From assembly GCF_014857905.1 (NCBI RefSeq), contig NZ_JACYXE010000014.1, positions 1-64,000 of the forward strand: 64,000 bases of DNA. The letters are read 5' to 3'. Every line of letters begins with the position of its first letter. Position 1 is the stretch's first letter. Shown here piece after piece: positions 1 through 7,589 of this stretch. The notes beneath the pieces are model-generated. The model saw nothing but the letters and a program-made list of their open reading frames with translations, was not told the origin of the DNA and did not search any database. The translations under genes and the position numbers were made by a program. The DNA comes from Agilicoccus flavus (GTDB lineage: Bacteria; Actinomycetota; Actinomycetes; Actinomycetales; Dermatophilaceae).

Positions 1-87
1 GGTAATCGCCGCCCGGTCGCGCCCAAGCTGCCCGAGGCGGCCTGGATCAACCAGCCATCACCGGAGGCCCTCATACAGACCGCGTAA
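1..87 (+). pseudogene. C-terminal tail of an unidentified CDS, probably an IS transposase
   Basis: Frame 1 is open from the window edge and reads 28 residues ending in AAWINQPSPEALIQTA before TAA at 85-87. The tail is too short to assign by family. Its position directly against an IS3-type left end and an ISL3 transposase fragment suggests it is the last part of an insertion-sequence transposase, but it could equally be an unrelated host gene disrupted by the elements. Confidence 0.35.
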
Positions 88-113
88 CGAGACGTGTCTC
101 AGACTGCTTGACA

Positions 114-253
114 TCTTCCGGATCGGCACGGATCTCCTCGAACATCCGCACCGCCCGAGCCTTCAGCTCAGGCGGGTACCTCGTGGACGTGTTTCCCGAC
201 ATGACTCCAACCTTCCCAAGATCTGGAGTCTCCCGACATCCCGGGGCGGTTCA
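114..253 (-). mobile_element. Left end of an IS3-family element with the 5' part of orfA
   Basis: Reading leftward from 253 the sequence begins TGAACCGCCCCGG, a typical IS3-type terminal inverted repeat. About 50 nt on, an ATG at 202 opens MSGNTSTRYPPELKARAVRM, the usual N-terminus of an IS3 orfA helix-turn-helix protein. Similarity to orfA seems to stop near residue 27 (about position 114-125); the frame then runs to a stop at 71. Only the left end and about 25 codons of the element survive. It sits inside the ISL3 transposase gene, so it inserted after that element and was later truncated. Confidence 0.65.
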
Positions 254-570
254 AGCTTCGCCCGCGGCTCCGCCGCCCGAGACATGTCCTGTCGCCACAC
301 GTACCCGCACCCCGTGCACCGGTAGCGGCGGACCATGACCAGCAGCGTCGTCGGCCGCCAACCCAGCGGCTCGTGCGCCAACTCCCGGGTGACGCTGTCA
401 CGCAGTGCGCCCTCGCAGCCGCATCGACGACACCAAGGGTCAGGATCGAGGACTCGACAGCCCAGCACCGCACGGTCAGGCTCGAGGCGTTGACCAGTGA
501 CCTCGAGGCCGAGCTCGTCGGGCCGGCAGAACGTGGTGAGGTCGGGGAAGGCGAAGGTAGCGTCAGACAT
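254..570 (-). pseudogene. ISL3-family transposase, N-terminal fragment
   Basis: The frame starts at ATG 570 and reads MSDATFAFPDLTTFCRPDEL, the familiar start of actinobacterial ISL3 transposases. Two zinc-ribbon Cys pairs are visible (WCRRCGCEG and YRCTGCGYVW), followed by the conserved SRAAEPRAKL. Right after AKL the sequence changes to the IS3 left end at 253, so the gene is interrupted after about 105 residues; full-length members are about 430. The catalytic DDE domain is missing. It is an inactive remnant. Confidence 0.75.
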
Positions 571-823
571 GTCGAAGTCTTGTGGGTGGGCAGCGTAGGA
601 ACTCCCATCATCAGGGGACCTCGACGCCTACCTAGACCCGGCCACCAGCCGTCACACCCTCATCTGTGATGAGCCACGAATCGTCAGCTTCGGCACGACA
701 TCGAGCCTGAACCCGACGTCGAGTGGCGGCGGCCTGCGCCGCTGTGGACCGCACGTCTGGTCCGCGCACGGTGGCGCGGCCCGACACTCGAAAGGGCGCG
801 AGGGCCGGCGGCGGCGACCGCCC
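571..823. other. Intergenic, no gene seen
   Basis: About 250 bases between the ISL3 fragment and the end of the sigma factor gene. It should contain the outer end of the ISL3 element, but I could not identify its terminal repeat with confidence, and I see no supportable coding frame. Confidence 0.5.
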
Positions 824-2037
824 TCACACGAGCTCGCCGCGCCGGCGGCTCAGGTAGGCGCGCTCGGCGCGGTTGTCGGTGGAGGCGATCGCGGCGTCGT
901 ACGCGGCCCGCGCCTCGGCGCTGCGGCCGAGCCGGCGCAGCAGGTCGGCGCGGGTGGCGTGCCACGCGTGGTACTCCGGCAGGGGGAGCCGATCCACGAT
1001 CGCGAGGGCGACCTCCGGGCCGTCGAGTTCGGCGACCGCGACCGCTCGGTTGATGCGACGATCGGGGACGGGTCGAGGCGCGTCAGCCGGTCGTACAGCG
1101 CGACGATCTGGCCCCAGTCGGTGTCCTCCGCGGCCGGGGCATCCGTGTGCACGGCGTTGATCGCCGCGAGGATCTGGAAGCGGCCGGGCCGATCGATGGC
1201 GAGGCACTCGCGGACGAGGCCGTGCCCCTCGCGGATCAGGGCGCGATCCCAGCCGGCGCGGTCCTGCTGGTCCAGCGGCACGAGTTGCTCGTGCCGCACC
1301 CGCGCCTCGCGCCGCGCCTCGATGAGGAGCAGGAGTCCGAGCAGGCCGGTCACCTCCGGCTCGTCGGGGAGCAGGTGGTGCAGGATCCGGGTCAGCCGGA
1401 TCGCCTCGCCGGTGAGCTCGGCGCGCACCGGGTGGCCCTCCCCGGTGGCGAGATACCCCTCGTTGAAGACGAGAATGAGCACGGTGAGCACCCCCCCGAG
1501 GCGCTCGGGCAGGTCGGCCGTCTCGGGCACGCGGTAGGGCACCCGCGCCGCCGCGATCTTCGTCTTCGCGCGCGTGATCCGGCGCGCCATCGTCGTCTCG
1601 GACACGAGGAACGCGTGCGCGATCTCGGCCACCGTCAGCCCGCCGAGCAACTTGAGGGTCAGGGCGATTCGCGCATCCGGCGCCAACGCCGGGTGGCAGC
1701 ACGTGAAGAGCAGGCGCAGCCGGTCGTCCTCGACCGCGCCCGTGGGCTCGTGGGGTGAGTCGTCGAAGGTCACGAGGGCCGCCTGATGCTTGCTGTCGCG
1801 TCGCTGCTCGCGGCGGATCCGGTCGATCGCGCGACGCGCGGCCGTCGTGGTGAGCCAGGCGCCGGGGTTGGGCGGCACGCCGTCCCTCGGCCACCGCTCC
1901 ACCGCGACGACCAGCGCCTCGCTCGCTGCCTCCTCGGCGAGGTCGATGTCGCCGAAGCGGCGGACGAGGGAGGCGACGAGGCGGCCGTACTCCTCGCGGA
2001 AGACCCGCTCGACGGCCGTGCTCTCACCCCGCGTCAT
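824..2037 (-). pseudogene. ECF sigma factor with C-terminal extension (ECF42 type), frameshifted
   Basis: An extracytoplasmic-function sigma factor with sigma-2 (residues about 10-75), sigma-4 (about 105-160, VAEIAHAFLVSETTMARRI) and the long DUF6596-type extension of ECF42 proteins. ATG 2037 is preferred because GGAG lies 6 nt before it; an in-frame GTG at 2055 is possible. Frame 1 runs well to LTRLDPSPIVA, then loses sense; the expected NRAVAVAELDGPEVALAIVD and the normal C-terminus ending RRRGELV continue in another frame to TGA 824-826. One base is missing near 1053-1057 (GTCGCATCAAC where GTCGCxCTCAAC is expected). It follows the DGPF partner by 21 nt, the usual ECF42 arrangement. Either a sequencing indel or a genuine loss of the C-terminal repeat. 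Confidence 0.8.
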
Positions 2038-2058
2038 CGGCATCTCCGGCGGCACAAC

Positions 2059-2421
2059 TCAGGCCGCGCCCTCGAAGGGGCGGACCTCGACCTTGCCGCC
2101 GCACGCCGTGGATCCCCGCGCGGCGAGGTCGAGCGCCACGTCGAGATCGGGGGCGTCGACGATCCAGAAGCCGCCGATGACCTCCTTCGTCTCCAGGTAG
2201 GGGCCGTCGGTGAGCACCGGGGACTCGCCCTGGCCGTCGACGACCGTGGCGGTCGAGGCCTCTTTCAGCCCACCCGCGAAGACCCAGTACCCGTCGGTCT
2301 TGAGCGTCTCGTTGAAGGCGTCGGTGGCCGCGAACGCCTTCTCCATCTCCTCGGTGGAGGCGTAACCGCCGAGTTCGCCGCGCTTGGCGGGGCCGTGGAC
2401 GGACAGCAGATAGAGCGCCAT
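2059..2421 (-). CDS. YCII-related DGPF-domain protein, partner of ECF sigma factor
   Basis: 120 residues of the YCII/DGPF family. The family motif appears here as VLTDGPYLETKEVIGGFWIV, followed by the typical DLDVALDLAARG and a C-terminal VEVRPFEGA. Such proteins are small ferredoxin-fold dimers with no proven reaction. In actinobacteria they are consistently encoded beside ECF42 sigma factors, as here, 21 nt upstream of the sigma gene on the same strand, so the pair is almost certainly one operon. A paralogous pair lies at 32.7-34.3 kb. Confidence 0.85.
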   Translation of the reverse strand: MALYLLSVHGPAKRGELGGYASTEEMEKAFAATDAFNETLKTDGYWVFAGGLKEASTATVVDGQGESPVLTDGPYLETKEVIGGFWIVDAPDLDVALDLAARGSTACGGKVEVRPFEGAA

Positions 2422-2619
2422 GTCGGTTCTCCTTCGTCGGGGTGGTCCTCGTGACCACCTTCCACCCTCACCACGAACGGGGGCGGCCCGATACGACAGT
2501 CCGGCGCAGGCCGATCCCGCGTCGTGTCGCGATCCGGTGTCCCGACGATCGCCACGGAGGCCGGCCGTCCGCCGAGGTGGTCTGCCGAAGGTCCGGTGTC
2601 CCTGCCGTCGGCGGACGGG
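2422..2619. other. Intergenic between DGPF and TetR genes
   Basis: About 200 bases upstream of the DGPF-sigma operon and downstream of the tetR-like gene, both leftward. It should hold the promoter of the DGPF-sigma operon; I could not place it reliably. Confidence 0.4.
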
Positions 2620-3282
2620 TCAGATCGACGGCGGCTCGGCCGCATCGGGGCGGCGAAGGACGGCCCCCGCGACACTCTCGACGTACCAGCGTCGGTAGGC
2701 CTGCGCGCTCCAGCCGCGCCGGCGCACGAGCCAGTCGTAGCCGGCGACGTCCATGGCGAGGAACAGCACGTCGACGAGCTCGTCGTGGGAGATGTCGGGG
2801 CGCACGTCGCCGCCGGCGCGCAGAGCGGCGGCGAACATCCCCATGCCGGCGCGGCGCTCGGCGTCGTTCTTGGCCCGGATGGCGGCGGCGTCGGCGTCGG
2901 CGGTCGCCGCGGCGCGCAGGGCGAGCTCGATGTCGGCGAGCCGCTCGTGCACGCCCACGAGGTGCTCCGCGTACCGCGCCAGCATGTCCCGCGCGTCGGT
3001 CATCGCCGAGATGTCGGCCGCGAAGTCCCGCTCGGCCAGGGGGACGGGCTCGTCGTCACCGGCGACGGTCACGTCGAGGAGCGCGGCGAGCACCCCCTTC
3101 TTCGACCCGAAGTGGGCGTGGATCGTCGGCACCGCGACGCCGGCCCGCTGCGCGAGGTCGGGCAGGCGCGTCGCGGCGTAGCCGGGCGAGACGAACAGGG
3201 AGGCGGCCGACTCGAGGATCGCCCCACGGGTGCGGCGGGCGGCGCGCCGCCGCGATTCGCCGTCGTATCGCCTCTTGACCAC
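2620..3282 (-). CDS. TetR-family transcriptional regulator
   Basis: 220 residues. The N-terminal helix-turn-helix is clear at about residues 14-60 (RGAILESAASLFVSPGYAAT, then LAQRAGVAVPTIHAHFGSKK), followed by an all-helical ligand and dimerisation domain without a recognisable subtype. It diverges from a methyltransferase gene with 57 bases between the start codons, and that gap holds a strong imperfect palindrome (3301-3327). The likely role is repression of itself and the methyltransferase, released by an unknown small molecule. Confidence 0.88.
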   Translation of the reverse strand: MVKRRYDGESRRRAARRTRGAILESAASLFVSPGYAATRLPDLAQRAGVAVPTIHAHFGSKKGVLAALLDVTVAGDDEPVPLAERDFAADISAMTDARDMLARYAEHLVGVHERLADIELALRAAATADADAAAIRAKNDAERRAGMGMFAAALRAGGDVRPDISHDELVDVLFLAMDVAGYDWLVRRRGWSAQAYRRWYVESVAGAVLRRPDAAEPPSI

Positions 3283-3300
3283 CCGGGCACGCTAGCGTAT

Positions 3301-3327
3301 TTTCGATATACAAACTACATATTGAAA
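3301..3327. promoter_or_regulatory. Probable TetR operator between divergent genes
   Basis: TTTCGATAT (3301-3309) and ATATTGAAA (3319-3327) form a 9-bp inverted repeat with one mismatch and a 9-nt spacer. The segment is conspicuously AT-rich for this genome. It lies 12 nt before the methyltransferase ATG and 18 nt before the tetR start, where repressor binding would block both promoters. Confidence 0.65.
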
Positions 3328-3339
3328 TCTGGTGTCGCC

Positions 3340-3933
3340 ATGAGGCAGTTCTTCGAAGAGGCCTACCGCGGGGGATTCACGCCCTGGGAGGACGCCGGGC
3401 GGCTCGGCCACGCGCAGCTCGACCGGCTGCTCGTACGCGAACTCGACGAACGGCCGACGCCCCCGGGTCGCGCCCTCGACGTCGGGTGCGGCCGAGGTGA
3501 ACACGCCCTCGCCCTCGCCGCCGTGGGGTGGCGGGTGTGCGGCGTCGACTACGTCGCGTCGGCGATCGAGCAGGCCCGGGCGCGTGAAGGGTCCGAGGCC
3601 GTCGAGTTCGTGCTCGGCGACGCGACCGATCTGCCCGCGCTGGTCGAGGGGCCGTTCGACCTCGTCCTCGACGTCGGCGCGATGCACGGGTTCACGCCGC
3701 AGGAGCGCGTCGCCTACGGGCGCGGGATCACGGCCGTGGCGGCGGCCGACGCCACGATGCTCATGCTCGTCTTCGCCCCGGGCGCCCCCGCCCCGCTCCC
3801 GGCGGGCATGACCCGCACCGACATCGAGGATGCCCTGCCGGCGTGGCGGGTGCTCGACGTCGAGGCGGTGGACACGACCGGCATGCCGTTCCCCGCCGTC
3901 CCCGTGCACTGGTACCGCCTGCGCCGGTCCTGA
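3340..3933 (+). CDS. Class I SAM-dependent methyltransferase
   Basis: 197 residues with a Rossmann-type SAM-binding fold. Motif I is ALDVGCGRGEHALALA (about residues 45-60), followed by the acidic post-I residue in VCGVDYVASAIEQAR and motif II-like FVLGDATDLPALV. The substrate cannot be told from sequence; the N-terminus (FFEEAYRGGFTPWEDAG) resembles small thiopurine or TehB-like methyltransferases that act on xenobiotics. The divergent TetR gene and shared operator suggest an inducible detoxification role. ATG 3340 is used; longer frames run back through the promoter region and are not credible. Confidence 0.85.
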   Translation: MRQFFEEAYRGGFTPWEDAGRLGHAQLDRLLVRELDERPTPPGRALDVGCGRGEHALALAAVGWRVCGVDYVASAIEQARAREGSEAVEFVLGDATDLPALVEGPFDLVLDVGAMHGFTPQERVAYGRGITAVAAADATMLMLVFAPGAPAPLPAGMTRTDIEDALPAWRVLDVEAVDTTGMPFPAVPVHWYRLRRS

Positions 3934-3982
3934 TGCGTGGACCACCGGCGCACAGTGCAGGTCGAGCCGGGTCGGCACCGCG

Positions 3983-4417
3983 CTAGGTCTGCGCTTCGGA
4001 CAACCCACGAGCGATCGCCGCGACGTAGGAGCGGTAGTCACGCAGGGCGAGGGGCACGGCCGCGGCGACCAGATCGAGGTCGGCGGACACATAGTCATGG
4101 ACGAGCACGTTGCGTAGGCCGATGGAGGGTGTGAGCGCTCGGGCCAGGTCGGGCGAGACGTAGCCGGCGCGCACCGCCAGCTCGAAGGATTCGCGTTGCG
4201 TCTGAGGCGCCCGCCCGACGACGCGGGCCGCGAGGTGCGCGTTGATGTCGACGGCCTGGTCGACCAATTGACAGAGGGCACGCTCGACGGCCAAGCGGAG
4301 CGCGATGACCTCGCGCAGCGCGTCGCCGCCCACCGGGCCCAGTCCGTCGAGGAACACCAAGAGGTCGTGCATCACGGCGAGCCGGGTCGACAGGACGCCG
4401 GCGTCGGGCGGCCTCAT
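3983..4417 (-). CDS. hepT: HepT-like HEPN ribonuclease toxin (DUF86)
   Basis: 144 residues, all helical. The HEPN active-site motif R-x4-H-x-Y is seen as RNVLVHDY near residue 108, preceded by SFELAVRAGYVSPDLARALT, typical of DUF86/HepT. Family members are RNases neutralised when the partner MntA adds AMP to the motif tyrosine. The ATG at 4417 overlaps the stop of the upstream nucleotidyltransferase gene by 4 nt (ATGA), so the two are translationally coupled as antitoxin then toxin. All the key residues are present, so it looks functional. Confidence 0.85.
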   Translation of the reverse strand: MRPPDAGVLSTRLAVMHDLLVFLDGLGPVGGDALREVIALRLAVERALCQLVDQAVDINAHLAARVVGRAPQTQRESFELAVRAGYVSPDLARALTPSIGLRNVLVHDYVSADLDLVAAAVPLALRDYRSYVAAIARGLSEAQT

Positions 4418-4824
4418 CGAGCGAGATCTCGCAGCAGGGCGGTGCGCAGGTAGGCCGTGTCGAGGTATTCACCCAGCGCACTCATCTCGCGCTCGGTGAA
4501 CGCGCCGGCCCTGCCCTCGTAGAGGATGCGGCACCCGACGAGGGCCTCGACCCGAGCCACCGGGCCGGCGCGATCCAGGTCCATGACGTCGAGGTGGTCA
4601 CCCGGCACGAGGTCGGCGAGCGCATCGATGGTGCCGAGCAGATCGCGCGCCGTCCCGTGGCCGAAGCCGACCGCGACGTCGACGTCGCGCGGATCGGGGC
4701 TGTGCAGGGCGCTGCCGAAGAGCACGAGGAGCTCGACGGCATGGGCCCGGCAGACCTGCTCGATCCGCCCGTCGTCGACCGCTGCATCCAACGCGGTCAA
4801 CGCGTCGGCGACGGTCATGGGCAT
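4414..4824 (-). CDS. mntA: MntA-like minimal nucleotidyltransferase antitoxin
   Basis: 136 residues from ATG 4824 (a second ATG lies 2 codons later; the frame is open back to 4980, but that extension looks non-coding). The MNT catalytic motif GS-x9-11-D-x-D is present as LFGSALHSPDPRDVDVAVGF. Known family members modify the tyrosine of the HEPN toxin with AMP and so silence it. The gene precedes and overlaps hepT by 4 nt. Slightly long C-terminal helices (EREMSALGEYLDTAYLRTAL) probably bind the toxin. Confidence 0.83.
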   Translation of the reverse strand: MPMTVADALTALDAAVDDGRIEQVCRAHAVELLVLFGSALHSPDPRDVDVAVGFGHGTARDLLGTIDALADLVPGDHLDVMDLDRAGPVARVEALVGCRILYEGRAGAFTEREMSALGEYLDTAYLRTALLRDLAR

Positions 4825-5046
4825 GAATCGAGCGTACGCGGAGCCGGGGTGGCGCCACGACCGAAGCAGCGCCGCCTCGCCGAATGACGCGCGGGGTAGG
4901 CCTCGCGGAGGGAACGCAGGTCGGCGACCGGGTCGGGCGTCGTCGTGGGCGAAGGCTGCGAGACGGGTCGCAATGCGCATCGGCTTGCGTCAGAAGGATC
5001 GGCACGACCGTCGAGACCCTGCGGCCCCGGAGGAGTGGACGGGGCG

Positions 5047-5403
5047 TCAGGATCCCGTTCGAGCTGCCGACGCGCAGACCGCGATGAAGTCCATGTCGTC
5101 GGCCCCGGCGCGCATGAGTCGGCGCGAGGGTTGCGACACCGCGAGAAACTGCCCGGGCCGGACCGGGACCTCCTGCCCGTCGACGACGAGCCACCCGCCG
5201 CGGAGCACGGCGTACATGTCCTCCGTGTCGTCGTCGAGGTGGTCGTGCTCGACGGTCTCGGCGTGTGCCGGCAGCTCCACCTGGTATGCCTCGAACGCCG
5301 TCAGCCCCAGGTACTCGCCGAGGCGCTTGTCGTAGGGGCCGGCCGCCGGGTGCGGTCCGTGCCCGGCGGGGACGACGGCGGCGTCGACGATCGAACAGCT
5401 CAC
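5047..5403 (-). CDS. Cupin-domain protein
   Basis: 118 residues. A single cupin barrel is evident from the metal-site histidines in VEHDHLDDDTEDMYAVLRGG and the second cupin motif VPVRPGQFLAVSQPSRR. Starts at GTG 5403, whose last two bases overlap the stop of the lipase gene (GTGA), so it is translated by coupling. It has no close functional match I can name; co-transcription with a carboxylesterase suggests a small-molecule binding or isomerase role in the same pathway. Confidence 0.75.
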   Translation of the reverse strand: MSCSIVDAAVVPAGHGPHPAAGPYDKRLGEYLGLTAFEAYQVELPAHAETVEHDHLDDDTEDMYAVLRGGWLVVDGQEVPVRPGQFLAVSQPSRRLMRAGADDMDFIAVCASAARTGS

Positions 5404-6494
5404 CGGTTCAGGCCGGTTCGCACGTCGGAGCCGACGGCTCGGCCGAGCGCGGCGACGAGGGCGGAGCGGAAGTCGCGCATGCTCGGCACCCATCCGAAGA
5501 CGTCCGCGGCGTGGGGCATGCCCTCGACGACGAGGAGCTCGACGTCGACGCCCGCGTCCTGCAGGCGCCGGGCATACTCGACGTCCTCGGCGTGGAAGAG
5601 GTCGATCGAACCCACCCCGATCCAGGCGGGCGGCAGGCCGCGCAGGTCCTGGCGCCGCGCGGCGCTCGCGTAGGCGAGCCCCTCCTCGAGCGTGGCGTCC
5701 CGGCCGTGGAACCAGCGCCACGCGTCCCGGTTCTTCTCCGGCGTCCACACGAGTCGCCCCACGTCCTCGCCGCGGTCGGTGAGCACGGTGCGGTCGTCGA
5801 GCATCGGGTAGACGAGGGCCTGGAAGGCCACCGGCAGGCCGCGGTCGTGCGCCATCTGCGCGACGATCGCGGCCAGGCCGCCGCCCGCGGAGGCGCCCCC
5901 GACGGCGATCCGGTCGCGGTCGAGGCCGAGGTCGTCCGCTCGGTCGTGCAGCCAGGCCAGGGCGGTGTAGCAGTCCTCCGGACCGGCCGGGAACGGGTGC
6001 TCGGGCGCGAGGCGGTAGTCGACGGAGAGGACGAGCACCCCGAGTTCGCGGGCGATGCGCGTGCACAGACCGTGATCCATCCAGGGGGCGCCGCCAATCA
6101 TGCCGCCCCCGTGGATCCACAGGAGCGCACCACTGCGCCGGGTGCGCCCGGGCGGGTCGTAGACGTAGGCGGGCACGTCGGGGTCGCCGTCCCGCCCGGG
6201 CAGCGTCTCCCGGCGACCCAGGCCGACGGGGATCGCGGCGCTGAGCACCCGCTCCGCCCGGGTGTCGCGGCGCGGCGGCGCCGGGTCGTAGCCCGTGAGG
6301 AAGGACGGCGGCAGTGCCGCGACCCAGGGCCGCAGCTCCGGGGCGACGTTGTCGACGATCGCCGCGTTGCGCCGCGTATTGCGCCGGATCGCCGACGCCG
6401 CTGCGCCGGCGGCGAGGACGAGCGCGCCGACACCGGCCGCGCCGGCCGTCGAGCGGGGACGGTGAGACGTCGCGGATGAGCCGCTCGGAGCCAT
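5400..6494 (-). CDS. Alpha/beta hydrolase, hormone-sensitive lipase family
   Basis: 364 residues with an N-terminal hydrophobic segment (about 19-36, AAGVGALVLAAGAAASA) that may anchor it in the membrane. HSL-family features are all present: oxyanion motif HGGGMIGG, nucleophile elbow GGASAGGGLA, the acid region GVGSIDLFHAED and the catalytic His in VEGMPHAADVFG. It should hydrolyse short acyl esters. ATG 6494 follows no strong RBS. The downstream cupin gene overlaps its stop codon, forming a two-gene unit. Confidence 0.87.
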   Translation of the reverse strand: MAPSGSSATSHRPRSTAGAAGVGALVLAAGAAASAIRRNTRRNAAIVDNVAPELRPWVAALPPSFLTGYDPAPPRRDTRAERVLSAAIPVGLGRRETLPGRDGDPDVPAYVYDPPGRTRRSGALLWIHGGGMIGGAPWMDHGLCTRIARELGVLVLSVDYRLAPEHPFPAGPEDCYTALAWLHDRADDLGLDRDRIAVGGASAGGGLAAIVAQMAHDRGLPVAFQALVYPMLDDRTVLTDRGEDVGRLVWTPEKNRDAWRWFHGRDATLEEGLAYASAARRQDLRGLPPAWIGVGSIDLFHAEDVEYARRLQDAGVDVELLVVEGMPHAADVFGWVPSMRDFRSALVAALGRAVGSDVRTGLNR

Positions 6495-6547
6495 CGGGGG
6501 TGTCCTCTCGTGGTCGGTAGGACGAGTGTGGCAAACGGGCGCGCCGG

Positions 6548-7478
6548 TCACCGTCCGGGTGTCGGCCCGCCCGCGCCGGGAGGCACGGCCCCCCAGGTCC
6601 GGGCCCACGCGGCCGCGAACATGACGATGCGTGAGAAGTAGGAGATCCAGACGAGCAGGATGAGCGCGATACCGAACGCCTGGAAGGCGGGCAGACGGGT
6701 CGTCGAGGCGAGCAGCCACGCCGAGGCCTGCTTGAGCAGCTCGAACCCCGCGCCACCGAGCAGCGCTCCGGACCACACCGCCGCCGCTCCGACCCGAGGC
6801 TCGGCGAGCAGGCGGAACATCGCGACGAAGAGCAGCGCGTTCGCCACCAGCCCCAGGGCCACCGACAGTCCCGTGAGCATCCACGCGAGCCCCGCCCCGA
6901 GGCCGATCAGCCCGGCGATCCGTTCCGAGAAGCCGGTGACGAGGCCCGTGACGACGACGCTGAGCACGAGCACCACGCCGATGACGAGGAGCGCGGCGAG
7001 GTCGCGGGCGTACCCGGCGACGAGGCCCGGACGGTCGGCGGTCGGCGTGTCGAACATCGACTGCAGCGCCGAGCGCATGCTGGAGATCCAACTCAGACCG
7101 GAGTAGAGGACCCCGAGGCCACCGAGTCCGGCGACCGGGCCGGCCGCGGCGGCCAGCGTCGACAGGGAGAGCTCGCCGGGCCCCTCGCCGACCATCCCCG
7201 GCAGCACGTCCTGCAGGCCCTGTTCGAGGGCGCGCTGCGCCTCCGGGGCGTAGGCGCTGATCGCCCGACGGCCGCGAAGCCCAGCGCGAGGACGGGGAAG
7301 AACGACAGGAACGCGTAGTAGGTGACGGCAGCGTCGAGCCCTGCCGGGCCTCGTAGTGCAGCCCGGCGCGCACGACGTGGTCGAACAGCGGCGAGTGGGC
7401 CCGGGCGGAGTCCACGCGCCGCAGCGCGCGGGCCCGCAGCACCGATACCCCCCTCGAGTCCCGGCGGCGATCGTGCAC
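6548..7478 (-). pseudogene. YihY/BrkB-family membrane protein, two frameshifts
   Basis: A polytopic inner-membrane protein of the YihY (formerly RNase BN) family. From GTG 7478 the N-terminal part reads to FDHVVRAGLHYEARQG; the family hallmark VTYYAFLSFFPVLALGF continues in a second frame, and ISAYAPEAQRALEQGLQDVL through five or six membrane segments to the end lies in a third. One base is missing near 7335 (a C) and one near 7265 (a G from a GGGG run). Both disruptions can be repaired by one base, so this may be assembly error rather than decay. It is divergent from the cardiolipin synthase gene; the 110-bp gap would hold both promoters. Confidence 0.75.
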
Positions 7479-7589
7479 GGGCGCAGTGTAGGCCGGGGCC
7501 GCGCGGTCGCCGCCCGGCCCGAGGCGCCGGCGCCTCGGCACGGGCTCGGCGCGCTAGGCTCCGGGCCTCTGCGTCCCACGGGAGGTGCG

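Noticed and set aside
2442-3278. A 278-codon plus-strand frame across the TetR gene
   Set aside because: Almost pure Arg/Pro/Ala and opposite a clear TetR protein.
4825-4980. N-terminal extension of the MntA gene up to 4980
   Set aside because: The added residues are Arg/Ala/Pro-rich and unlike the family, whereas ATG 4824 gives the normal MNT length.
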